Below, piece after piece: positions 7,474-16,600 of a stretch of 64,000 nt of DNA. The translations under genes were made by a program, and so were the position numbers. The DNA is from an uncultured Lachnospiraceae bacterium (lineage in GTDB: Bacteria > Bacillota > Clostridia > Lachnospirales > Lachnospiraceae): assembly GCA_910586255.1 (NCBI GenBank), contig CAJUHR010000005.1, positions 80,831 through 144,830 of the forward strand, written 5' to 3'. The notes under the pieces are model-generated. The model was given only the letters and a program-made list of their open reading frames with translations. It was not told where the DNA came from and did no database searches. Positions within the stretch are counted from its first letter, which is position 1. Each line of letters opens with the position of its first letter.

Positions 7474-9147
7474 TTATTTTCTTTTTCTCTCCCGATTTAA
7501 CTGCACTCCCAACACCAGCAAAAGCATCAGGCTCACTGCAGCCATCACCGTTAGCAAGGCAATCGGACGATCGTCACCGGTTTTTGGAAGAAGGGCAGCT
7601 AACGGCACCTCCTCATCCGGAATCATCATGTTTGCCAACGGCACATCTCCGTCATCCAAAGAAGTCAGCGAGGGACCTCCGCCACCCGGATTTCCTCCGG
7701 GATCGCCCCCCGGGCCGCCTCCCGGACCTCCGCCCGGACCGCCCGGATCGGACAGCTGCACCATAAATTCCCAATCGATCTTGGCCAGCTGATCGGCATA
7801 GATACATTTTCCCGTATCCTCATCGCAGGTGATATCCGGGTCCAGCACCATTCTCACCGTAACCATACCGGACTGCCCGTGGGTAAGATAGCAGAGCGGA
7901 ATCAGTTCCTGAAGATTTTTCCCCTCTCCGTACTTGGCGCCGGTTACCCTTCCGTCATAAAGCTTCTCGTCCTCATACCAGACCTCCATGGTGATCTTCT
8001 CCAGCAGTTCCTCTTTGATCTGGTCCTGCCCCGGTATGGGCTTCACCCGCATGTAAACCCGCATATTATGGTTGGAGGTACGGTTCTCCACCTTTAAGCT
8101 GTCCTTGTATACACCGCCGGGAACCATATCCGTAAAGCTCATAAACCAGTTCCCTTCCTCTATCTGGCCGCCATTGCCCTGCCTGTAAGGAATATACTCC
8201 AGCTTTATATTATCCTGCGGATGGTTCACAATGGAAAGCACTTTCGCCAGATCCGAGTGATCGTATTCTCCCGGCTCCGCAATCTCATTGGCCAGGTAAT
8301 AGATCACCTTTGTGAAACGCCCGTCATCAAACACCTTCTCCACCGCGGCCGATGTGGCCTGAACAGTGGTTGCCGTAATGTCCATCGTATAAGTACAGCC
8401 GTCATAGCCGTATTTGGAGTTGCGGTTGGTCACGGTTATCTGATCATAACCGCTGCCGTCCTCCCGCTTTCTGTAGGTCGTATCTTTCGTAGAAATCGTA
8501 GCCTCCAAAAGAGGATTCATAGTTACACTTTCAAGCAGTACAGGACTATTCTCTCCCGGCTTTAAAATACCCACATAGTAGAATATATAGTTGCCAATCT
8601 CATCTGGCTCCTCGTCCATCAAAAGCCATTTTCCTTTTGCCTCCTCAGGACCGTTCACCACATCCAGCCCCAGGCTCAGATCATCATCCTCTGCCACACC
8701 GGAACGGAGAACCACCACAGCCTCTTTATTGAAATTGGGAATAGCCGCATATTTCTTCCCCCCTTCCTCGGAGGTAAATATGGGAGGAAGATTCTGTCCC
8801 TTTACCGGCTCCACCGGAGTTTTGTTTCCCTCTGCGTCCACCTCATAAAAGGTCTCCCGGCGAACCCACTCCTGATGAAGCTCAACCTTTGCGATCACAG
8901 AAACCCCGCTTTCCCGGTTTCCATTCTCATCCTTCACGTCATTGCTGACCCATACTTCCTTTTGGGTTGTAATACCTGGCTGCCAGTCGTCCGGCCGGGT
9001 GAATTTTTCTTCCAGCTCAGTCTTGTACCTGGGAATCATGTACTCGTTTCTCGTCTGCACCACAGATGTCCATACCGCCCAGGTACCTCCAATCGATGTA
9101 GCCGCCAAGGCCGCCAGGCCAAACATTATTATTTTGCCTTTTTTCAT
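7474..9147 (-). CDS. TasA/camelysin-like protein with LPKTG sorting signal
   Basis: 557 residues. It starts with a SipW-type leader (basic, hydrophobic, GGTWAVWTS) followed by a TasA-like beta domain (PRYKTELEEKF, QPGITTQKEVWV). Extra beta domains fill the middle. A Gly/Pro-rich spacer precedes LPKTG at residue 520, a hydrophobic helix and a basic RERKRK tail, a standard sortase signal. This is the only wall-anchored member of the five TasA-like proteins here, so it may tether the fibre to peptidoglycan; that is inference. No sortase is encoded in this locus, so one from the pilus locus or elsewhere must act. Last gene of the locus 2 operon, 39 bp after the signal peptidase gene. Confidence 0.8.
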   Translation of the reverse strand: MKKGKIIMFGLAALAATSIGGTWAVWTSVVQTRNEYMIPRYKTELEEKFTRPDDWQPGITTQKEVWVSNDVKDENGNRESGVSVIAKVELHQEWVRRETFYEVDAEGNKTPVEPVKGQNLPPIFTSEEGGKKYAAIPNFNKEAVVVLRSGVAEDDDLSLGLDVVNGPEEAKGKWLLMDEEPDEIGNYIFYYVGILKPGENSPVLLESVTMNPLLEATISTKDTTYRKREDGSGYDQITVTNRNSKYGYDGCTYTMDITATTVQATSAAVEKVFDDGRFTKVIYYLANEIAEPGEYDHSDLAKVLSIVNHPQDNIKLEYIPYRQGNGGQIEEGNWFMSFTDMVPGGVYKDSLKVENRTSNHNMRVYMRVKPIPGQDQIKEELLEKITMEVWYEDEKLYDGRVTGAKYGEGKNLQELIPLCYLTHGQSGMVTVRMVLDPDITCDEDTGKCIYADQLAKIDWEFMVQLSDPGGPGGGPGGGPGGDPGGNPGGGGPSLTSLDDGDVPLANMMIPDEEVPLAALLPKTGDDRPIALLTVMAAVSLMLLLVLGVQLNRERKRK

Positions 9148-9186
9148 TTCCTCAGTCTCCTGTCCAAATGGATTAGCCTGCAGCGT

Positions 9187-9684
9187 TCACTCCTTTTTAT
9201 CCGTTTTCTTTTCCGGCGCCAAGTTATCCACTATCATACCAAGCACCAGGACTGCAGCCAAAATCGCAATCACTGCCGGTTTTCGTCCGATTGACACCAG
9301 ATATCCAGCATAAGGAATTGTCAGCCCGGATGTCTTTCCGGCCACATCGTCATAGGATACCGGGTTGGGATCCGGGCCTCCGTTTGCATCACCCTGGGTA
9401 ACAAACTGGCGGGTAAGCTCCGATTTCTCCACAACCCTGTGCGTTATCATAGCTTTACCATCTCCGGCATGGAATGTAATCGGATCTCCCTCTTCAATCT
9501 GCTCAAAGGAAGCCTCTTTATAATAGATAATGCTCCCCACATGATAGGTCGGTTCCATACTTCCGCTTAGAACCACCACCGGCCGATAGCCGGCCGCTAT
9601 TGGGGCCGCTATCAGAATACCGGCGGCAATGCACAGATACACAGGCCATGAAAGGATATTCAGAATTTCACGTATCAGCTTCAT
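9187..9684 (-). CDS. sipW: SipW-type signal peptidase I
   Basis: 165 residues. A membrane protein with an N-terminal helix (residues 10-32) and a C-terminal helix (about 135-155). The catalytic Ser is in LSGSMEPT (about 40). The general base is His in ITHRVV rather than Lys, which marks the ER-like (S26B) signal peptidases such as Bacillus SipW. SipW cuts the unusual leaders of TasA and related fibre proteins. It is surrounded by five TasA-like genes, so it is almost certainly their dedicated processing enzyme. Confidence 0.92.
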   Translation of the reverse strand: MKLIREILNILSWPVYLCIAAGILIAAPIAAGYRPVVVLSGSMEPTYHVGSIIYYKEASFEQIEEGDPITFHAGDGKAMITHRVVEKSELTRQFVTQGDANGGPDPNPVSYDDVAGKTSGLTIPYAGYLVSIGRKPAVIAILAAVLVLGMIVDNLAPEKKTDKKE

Positions 9685-9812
9685 ATTTTGATTATTCCTT
9701 TCTTATGTATTGCAATCCTGTGAACCGTGAGAACTGCTCAGCAGTTACACAAAAATCTCTCATCCCCTGTAATCTGAACGAAAACTCACGCTCGCATAAT
9801 CTACGCAAATAC

Positions 9813-10916
9813 TTAAGGGGTCGTGGAATCAGAATTGCCGGTAGCGCCTACCGTGTCCGCATTGATACTGTCAATAACTGCCTGAATCTCGGCCGGCAAA
9901 GCAACTGTATTTCCCTCGGCATCCTTTGTCCAGGCTGTCTTTAAAGCATCCGGAGTCGCCTGTACGAACTGGGAGGTTACCATCAAGGTGTAATTGGCAT
10001 CTGCATAGCCTTTGGCATTTTCATCTAAGATGCTCTCATTTTTCCGGAATAATTTCTTATCAGCAGGCACATTCAGAGCTATTGCCAAATCTATGGCATT
10101 GACTTCTCCATCTCCGTTTTCATCTCCAACCGAGGTTGTTGAAGTTTTATCATCATTATAAAGCTCAATATCAGTTACCCACGTTTTTCCGTCTGTTCCT
10201 TTTGTCCTTGTAACCTTATACTCTGTCCATGCATTGTCCGGAACAGCCTCTTTTTCACCGGTTCCTACATAATAGTAATCCTTCTGGGTATAATGCCCCA
10301 GGTCTATATTGGAAGCAATACTGATGGATTCCAGAAGATTGCCGTCCGTAGTCTCACCTTTTCCTAATATCTTATAATAATACCAGTATCCGTCCGCTGC
10401 ATTATAAATCCATTTTGTGCTGTCCCCAAGGTTTTTCCGAACAACCGTATTGTCATTGGCTGTCAATCCATTAGATTCCGTCTCATCACCTGGCTGGGTT
10501 GCCTGCCACAACTTTTGCTGGTCATTTCCTTCATTATATGCTGTATCTGCAATATTAAAGATTGGCAGATTATTACTTCCGTTTGTCTGGCTCAGACTTT
10601 CGACTGGTGTCGTCTGATTTGTTGGTTTTCCATCAGCATCCAAAACAACCCTGGTCCATTTCTCATCCATACGGATTCTGACCATCACCGGATAATCCCC
10701 CGTATTTTTAGCTCCCACCTTCTTGGCAATGGTGGCGCCCGGCTTTACATCCTCTGTCGGCGGTGTGTAATCCTCCACCAATTCATTTTCATACTTCCCG
10801 GTTCCCAATGGGTTATCCAGAGATACAGTCTGATTGTAATAAGCAAATGTTCCTCCAACCAGTGTTGCTGCTCCCAAACCAAGAAGCGCCAAAGCTTTTT
10901 TATTCCACTTTTTCAT
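9813..10916 (-). CDS. TasA-like fibre protein with a dockerin-like calcium motif
   Basis: 367 residues; the start at 10916 follows GGAGG by eight bases (an ATG at 10931 overlaps that site). The leader MKKWNKKALALLGLG ends before GGTFAYYNQT. The TasA core follows: GTGKYENELVEDYTPP, then NTGDYPVMVRIRMDEKW. Around residues 262-280 lies GDENGDGEVNAIDLAIAL, a good single dockerin type I / EF-hand-like calcium loop inserted before the final strands (YTLMVTSQFVQATPDA). Family members polymerise into biofilm fibres after SipW cleavage. One dockerin half-repeat is unusual here: it might stabilise the fold or bind another surface protein. Confidence 0.85.
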   Translation of the reverse strand: MKKWNKKALALLGLGAATLVGGTFAYYNQTVSLDNPLGTGKYENELVEDYTPPTEDVKPGATIAKKVGAKNTGDYPVMVRIRMDEKWTRVVLDADGKPTNQTTPVESLSQTNGSNNLPIFNIADTAYNEGNDQQKLWQATQPGDETESNGLTANDNTVVRKNLGDSTKWIYNAADGYWYYYKILGKGETTDGNLLESISIASNIDLGHYTQKDYYYVGTGEKEAVPDNAWTEYKVTRTKGTDGKTWVTDIELYNDDKTSTTSVGDENGDGEVNAIDLAIALNVPADKKLFRKNESILDENAKGYADANYTLMVTSQFVQATPDALKTAWTKDAEGNTVALPAEIQAVIDSINADTVGATGNSDSTTP

Positions 10917-11062
10917 TTTTATGTCCTCCAAATTTATTTTTTAATGTATCGCAAGTTTTTACACCTGCAACCCAAATCATTAACCAATCTGCTCTCTTAT
11001 TTTCCTTGTTTCGCCTTAACCGTTATTCGGCTTTCTGCTCCGGCCTTCGTTCGGCCTTCGCC

Positions 11063-12103
11063 TTAACCCTCATTCTGACCTTCACCCTGGCCACCATTCG
11101 GATCCTCTTCCTCTTCTCCGCCCTGGCCGCCATTTACCGCTTTCTGGATGTCATTTTCATCCTTCAGTTCATTCACCCAGCTGCATCCCAGCGCCTTCAA
11201 AGCGTCCAAATCCCCAAACGCCGCTTTCACAGCCTGCTTTGTGGTCTGTACGGTCTGTGCAGTAACTAACAAGGTGTAATCTGCCTGACTGTAGCCACTA
11301 AGTCCGCCCAGCATCTCGGTAGCAGACTTCATATAAGTAATAATCTTGTCATCGCCCTGAGCCTTCAGCATCTCATTGATCTCCCGTGTGGAGAGATATT
11401 CATATCCCAAAGGAGATGCATTGCTTCTGGTGGCAAACTCAATCCAGTCCTCGCTGTCGCTTTCCGGGCGGTTCTCAACAGTCGTATAGTATCTTGCCTC
11501 CCGGTAAGCACCCATATCCGTATTCTCCGCCAAGGTCACTCCATCCAGCAGCTTGGTTGTCTCCGCTACGATTTTCTCTCCCTGATTGTTCTCCTTGATC
11601 TCCGGAAGAATCTCCAGGTAGTAGTAATAACCGTCCGCCGGATTGTACACCCATTTCCCGTCCGGAATCATATGCTTATACACCACGGAATCGTCCACAG
11701 TCTCTCCTGTCATTCCGTCTGACGGATTGCCCTGATACACATTTTCAAACTTATTTCTTGCATCGCCTTCCGTCCCCAGCTTATCCTTATTGACTGTGGT
11801 GTCCATTTCATAGAGCACCTTTCCCGGATTCTGGCGGCTTTCCCATTTTTCCTGGAACTTTACGCGGACAACCACCGGAAGCGTTCCCGTATTCTTGATG
11901 GTGACATCCTTGTTTACCGTGGTTCCCGGCTCCCAGTTCTCACCCTCTGACGGTTTAAATTCTTCCACCAGCTCCGTGTCGTAAATTCCCGTATCAAACA
12001 CGTTTTCTGCGGTTAATGTCTGGTTAAAATAGGCTAAGCTTCCGCCTATACCGGCCACTGCGGCAATCCCTGCCAAAGCCAGCAATTTTTTCTTACTCTT
12101 CAT
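11063..12103 (-). CDS. TasA-like fibre protein
   Basis: 346 residues. The start at 12103 is supported by AAAGGAGGAGGAG just upstream; the longer frame to 12229 has no such site and runs into the previous gene. SipW-type leader (KSKKKLLALAGIAAVAG, then GGSLAYFNQT). Core motifs: GIYDTELVEEFKP, PGTTVNKDV, NTGTLPVVVRVKFQEKW, and a late strand ADYTLLVTAQTVQTT. The C-terminus is an acidic Gly/Gln tail (GGEEEEDPNGGQG) not seen in its neighbours. It is probably a biofilm-fibre subunit secreted by Sec and cut by the SipW enzyme encoded at 9187. Confidence 0.85.
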   Translation of the reverse strand: MKSKKKLLALAGIAAVAGIGGSLAYFNQTLTAENVFDTGIYDTELVEEFKPSEGENWEPGTTVNKDVTIKNTGTLPVVVRVKFQEKWESRQNPGKVLYEMDTTVNKDKLGTEGDARNKFENVYQGNPSDGMTGETVDDSVVYKHMIPDGKWVYNPADGYYYYLEILPEIKENNQGEKIVAETTKLLDGVTLAENTDMGAYREARYYTTVENRPESDSEDWIEFATRSNASPLGYEYLSTREINEMLKAQGDDKIITYMKSATEMLGGLSGYSQADYTLLVTAQTVQTTKQAVKAAFGDLDALKALGCSWVNELKDENDIQKAVNGGQGGEEEEDPNGGQGEGQNEG

Positions 12104-12168
12104 TTCTCCTCCTCCTTTTCGGTTGGTAACGACAAGCGCCGTCTGGCATTGCCTGCCAAGGTGCAACA

Positions 12169-12849
12169 TCATGAACCTGCCGACCAGGTTAAGCTTCCGT
12201 CTGCCCCTTTTGTCACCTTTATGTTCCACTCCTCCTCCACGCCGGACTGTCCGTCATCATAGACCGGAACTGCCTCCGCATCAAAGGTCAGCTTATATAT
12301 CTGGTCACTGTAGTTGGCAGCGTGGCGGTCATTGGATACCTCCGGGCTCAGCTTAATGCTTTCCAGAATATTGTTTGTGGTTTCCCCTTTTGGCAAAACC
12401 TTTTTGTAATACCGATATTCACCAATGGTGACCCACTCGGTTCCGTCTGCCCAGCCTCCGTTTCCCGTATCCTCCGCGCCCCAGTACTCGGTCCATTCCT
12501 TGATCACCTGATCCGTCCGCAGCTTTTGATTCTCCTGGGCCGGACCGCCCTGGGAGGGAGTAAACCATCCTTCCGCAGGGGGAATCTTTACTCTCAAATA
12601 CAAATCCATGTCTCCCGTATTCTGAAACGCCACCTTTTTGGGCACTGTCTCACCGGGAAGGAATGAGCTGTCCGGATCAAACTCCTCCACCACCGCCGCC
12701 CCGCTGTGGGGCGTGGTGAGGGGATTCTCCAGTGACTGTCCGTCCGAGTAATAAGCCCAGGTCGCTCCAAAGGATCCGGCAATCACTGCCAGGCAAGCCA
12801 GGGAAACAATTCCTATTTTCTTTAAAGCTTTCTTTTTTTCTGCGTTCAT
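12169..12849 (-). CDS. TasA-like fibre protein
   Basis: 226 residues; GGGAGG precedes the ATG. Leader of the SipW class (KKKALKKIGIVSLACLAV, then GATWAYYSDG). Core motifs: AAVVEEFDPDSSFLPGETV, NTGDMDLYLRVKIP and the final strand DQIYKLTFDAEAVPV. It is the shortest TasA relative here and close to the size of B. subtilis TasA (about 260). Eighteen bases separate it from the preceding gene, so the two are co-transcribed. Confidence 0.85.
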   Translation of the reverse strand: MNAEKKKALKKIGIVSLACLAVIAGSFGATWAYYSDGQSLENPLTTPHSGAAVVEEFDPDSSFLPGETVPKKVAFQNTGDMDLYLRVKIPPAEGWFTPSQGGPAQENQKLRTDQVIKEWTEYWGAEDTGNGGWADGTEWVTIGEYRYYKKVLPKGETTNNILESIKLSPEVSNDRHAANYSDQIYKLTFDAEAVPVYDDGQSGVEEEWNIKVTKGADGSLTWSAGS

Positions 12850-12867
12850 AGTAGCTGCCTCCCTTCT

Positions 12868-13596
12868 TTACCCTTGATTTGATTTGGATGACTGAATTGA
12901 ATTCGGATTCCATTTATCCATGTCAGGCCATTGGATTTTCTGGTCTTTATCTACAGTCCCATCCGCCTTCACAGCCAGAACTTTGCTGAGATCCTGTTTA
13001 AATAATTTTTTTACCGCATCTACGCTGACAGCCTTTTCATCGCTGGCCTGCACCACTTCGATGGTAAAATGGATCTCATAAGCGGCATTCCGGTATTTCT
13101 CTCCGTCCACCAGAGCTTCCAGAGGAACCTCCGGGTTTTCTCCTGTTCCCAGAAAATCCACCCGCTCCACAATGAGCCGTGTCGAGTCTCCGGTTTTTAG
13201 TACTTCATTGTAATACAGCCATCCTTCTTTTGTATCCAAACTCCATTTTCCCGTGTCCTTCCAGGCCGGCAAAGCCACATGGTAGCTTTTTCCGTCCTTG
13301 CCCTCGGCTACATTGGGAAGAAGAAGAGTTCTTCGTGTTTCCGGGTCCGTATAAGTCCAGGTTTCCGTATAAGCTATCCGCAAAAATACATCTGCTTTTC
13401 CTGTATTGGTGAACTTTACCTTTTTGGCGCCTCCGGCCAATTCCTCGTCTATATGGCTCTCCACCGTAGGAGCCTTTATGGGATTTTCCATTGTCAAGTT
13501 GTGGAGGATTGTCGCCCCTGTCACACCAATTACAATGGATACCATGGCCAGCGTCAAAACCGGCAGAAGCTTTTTCCAAATATTGTTTTTAGCCAC
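12868..13596 (-). CDS. TasA-like protein, divergent
   Basis: 242 residues from a GTG start at 13596, chosen because AGGGGGTGATC sits at good spacing. The leader is hydrophobic (LLPVLTLAMVSIVIGVTGAT) and is followed by a TasA-like layout: NPIKAPTVESHIDEEL, KVKFTNTGKADVFLRIAYTETW, GWLYYNEVLKTGD, YEIHFTIEVVQASD. It lacks the Tyr-rich AYY after the leader found in its neighbours. It begins 13 bases after the stop of the giant Cna-B gene and heads the TasA cluster. It may be a fibre base or accessory protein, as TapA is for TasA; that is inference. Confidence 0.75.
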   Translation of the reverse strand: MAKNNIWKKLLPVLTLAMVSIVIGVTGATILHNLTMENPIKAPTVESHIDEELAGGAKKVKFTNTGKADVFLRIAYTETWTYTDPETRRTLLLPNVAEGKDGKSYHVALPAWKDTGKWSLDTKEGWLYYNEVLKTGDSTRLIVERVDFLGTGENPEVPLEALVDGEKYRNAAYEIHFTIEVVQASDEKAVSVDAVKKLFKQDLSKVLAVKADGTVDKDQKIQWPDMDKWNPNSIQSSKSNQG

Positions 13597-13609
13597 AAAG
13601 ATCACCCCC

Positions 13610-16600
13610 TTATACTAACCTGACATCATCATCATCGTCTTCTTCAATCCGGTCCGGCCACAGCCCGGCTAATACCTGACTTGTGGGCTCCTGAACCGGG
13701 CCATCGGATTTTTCCTTATCCGGCACTTCGGAATATGCATTTCGCTGTTCAAATTCCCCTGCTTCTGCATCGTATGCATTGGTAACAGCGGTGGTATGGT
13801 GGAAGTATCCGTTATGTTCCGGACGATTCTTCACAGTAAAGATAATGTCGTCTCCCGGCTTCACGGTTATTGTGCTGTCTGACGGATATGTCACATCTCC
13901 AGGTACCTCATAAGGATCCCGGATTATGATTTCGCCGTCATTATCTTCATCTCCCTCATTGTCAATATCGTCATTACCGCCTTCAATGCTTCCATCTCCT
14001 TCTCCCTCATTGGGCCCGGAACCAGTATCATCTTTACCATCTTTCACCCGCTTCATCTCGTACCCGTCAATCTCATACTCCATCGGCACGATTTCAACTA
14101 CCTCAAATTGTTTTCCCCTTGCAGGAAGAACCAAACGGACACTGCCGCTTATTTCCTTATGACCTAATGCCACCTCTGTATAGATTTCTCCGGTTTCCAC
14201 ATCTCTTAAGTGAATCAGGAACTTATAATCAGAAGTAAAGGTATCTTCCTCATCCTCTCCCACGATTTCCTTTCTGAGCCTGACATACGCCGGTTTTATC
14301 ACATTGGAGATCCTAAAGGGAAATTCCTCAGATCCGTCTGCACCGACTGTGTTCATATCATAGGAAGCCTCATAGGAATATCCGCCGTTGAAGGAAGCAA
14401 TCTGCTTTTGTCCTGCAGGTGTACCGTTTTCATCCAACTCTTCCACCGTATAAACATAATCCACACCATTTGCATTTTTCCTGGGAATGTTCTCCCAGAC
14501 ATGCTTCCATACTCCGTCCGAATCTGGTTTGATAACCACTTCTTCCTGCATCTCTCCATCTCTCAGCAGCCGCACTTTCAGTTCATCGGGACGGCTGTGA
14601 TGGGCGTTATTCTCATCTATCCACTCCTTTACGACCGCAAGAGATCTCAAATTATACATGTTCAGAATCTGGTTATGGTTTTCATCGTAGCTTACAACAA
14701 ACTTACCATCCAGCACCACCGCTCCATGCTCAGCAGGAACATCCCCATTCATTTCATAAGGAAGATACTCGATCTCCTGTCCGTCCGCAGTGTACCTAGG
14801 CAACCCGTTCCACACTCCGCTCCAGCCCGAGGCTGAGCTGAGGGTAAGTTCACTCTGACCCGCTACCGGTATCAGCTCCCGCTTCCCGTCCTGGTCTTCC
14901 GTGACCTGGTACAATCTGACCTTCACCTCAGTCTTATCGGCATCCGAAACAAGCTCATCCCATTGCTTCTCTACGGGTATGTCGATTAATTCTTCCCTGA
15001 AACGGTTGGTAATCTCCCAGCTGCTCTCATAGCTTTTTGCCTCATCAGCCGACAGAGTGACTTTTTGGGCTTCCTGCGAAGTATAACCGTCAATCTGTGA
15101 AAGCTCTTTTATGGTATAGTGGAGCAGATCGCCATTGTCCTTATATTTGGGAAGATCCGTAAATTCTCCTGTCCAGCCGTCATTGGCTGTCAAAATCAGG
15201 ATTTTCTCATTTCCATCGGAATCGATATAATCGTTTCCATCTGCATAACACAGCTGAATCTCAATCATATCCGGACGGTCATCTTCCTTATCGTTTGCCC
15301 AGTTTTTCCTGACCTTTACCTTGACGGTCTCCGGCTTGTAAGTATTTGTGATCCGATTTCCGCTATAGCTGACCCGGAATTGTCCGGTCGTCACCGGAAT
15401 GATCGTTCCCGCCTCCATCCGTTTTCCATTTGCATCCACCTCATAGGGACGATAGGTAATCGGATTGTTGGCCGTATCAAGCGCCGTCAGCCCGGTCCAT
15501 GTATACTTCCATCCATTTTCTTTATTTAAAGTTACAATACCTCCTACCTGTTGTTTCGGCGCCCCGTTGCTGTTCATCTCATACAGAGCTACTTTTACGT
15601 CAAACTTTTGGGAATCCGGTACAGGGCCTTCCCATACCTTCTCAACCGTAAGCTTGGAGGATGCGTAGGTATTTGTAGCCTCCCAGGAGCTTTCATAGCC
15701 TGAGGGAATGGGCGTTTTCTTTACAGGGGTTCCCATGGTATAGCCGGGAATCGTTGTTAATTCTTTTACTTTATAGGAAATGGTCTTATTGCTCTTATCC
15801 TTTGTGGGAAGATCCGTAAAGTCGGCTGTCCAGTTATTCGCCGCATTTAAAGTAACCTCTTTGTAATTCCCGCTCAGGTCCTTATAATCGGCAAATGTAC
15901 TTCCATTGGTGCTGGACATCAGCCGGAACTTTACCGCTTGACGCCGATTGTACTTATTATTCTCATCCTCCCATTTCTTTGTTACCTTTACCTTTGTTTT
16001 CTGTAAAGTATTCGTAATCGTTCCGCTGGTAGCTGATCCCGAACTCACTCCCGAACTGGTATATCCCGGCGGGACGGTTATATTTCCGCTGCTGTTTATT
16101 TCCTTTGCAGTGTAGGTAAATGCTTTATTTTCCTTTCCGTTTTTTGCGGGAAGACCGGACCAGGTTGCTTTCCAACCATTCGCCGCATTCAGCGTCTTTC
16201 TTTCGCCGGTTGCTTTATTGTTCTGATACAGCTCTACTAAAATACTGGCCGGCCGATAAGGATTGTTGTTGTCATCCCATTTCTTAACAACTGCATAGGA
16301 TGTAGTTGGGACAGACGGAACCGTTACCTCCTTTGAATTGGGAAGAGTAAACTGCATATAGCAGCAGGATCCGAAACCGCCGCGCTCCATATAATAAATA
16401 TCCACTGTATGCGTTGCATTTTTTTGAGCATCTGTCGGGTTGTCTTTATTAAGCTTCTTGTTATCAATCAGCCATTGGCGCACATCCAGCGTCTCTCCCA
16501 GCGCTATGTGGATTCCGCCGATATCAATGGCCTTCTCCCCGTCAATGAATAACCAAAAGTCGTCATCACCGCGGAAATAGTATTCCATGGGGCCCACATA

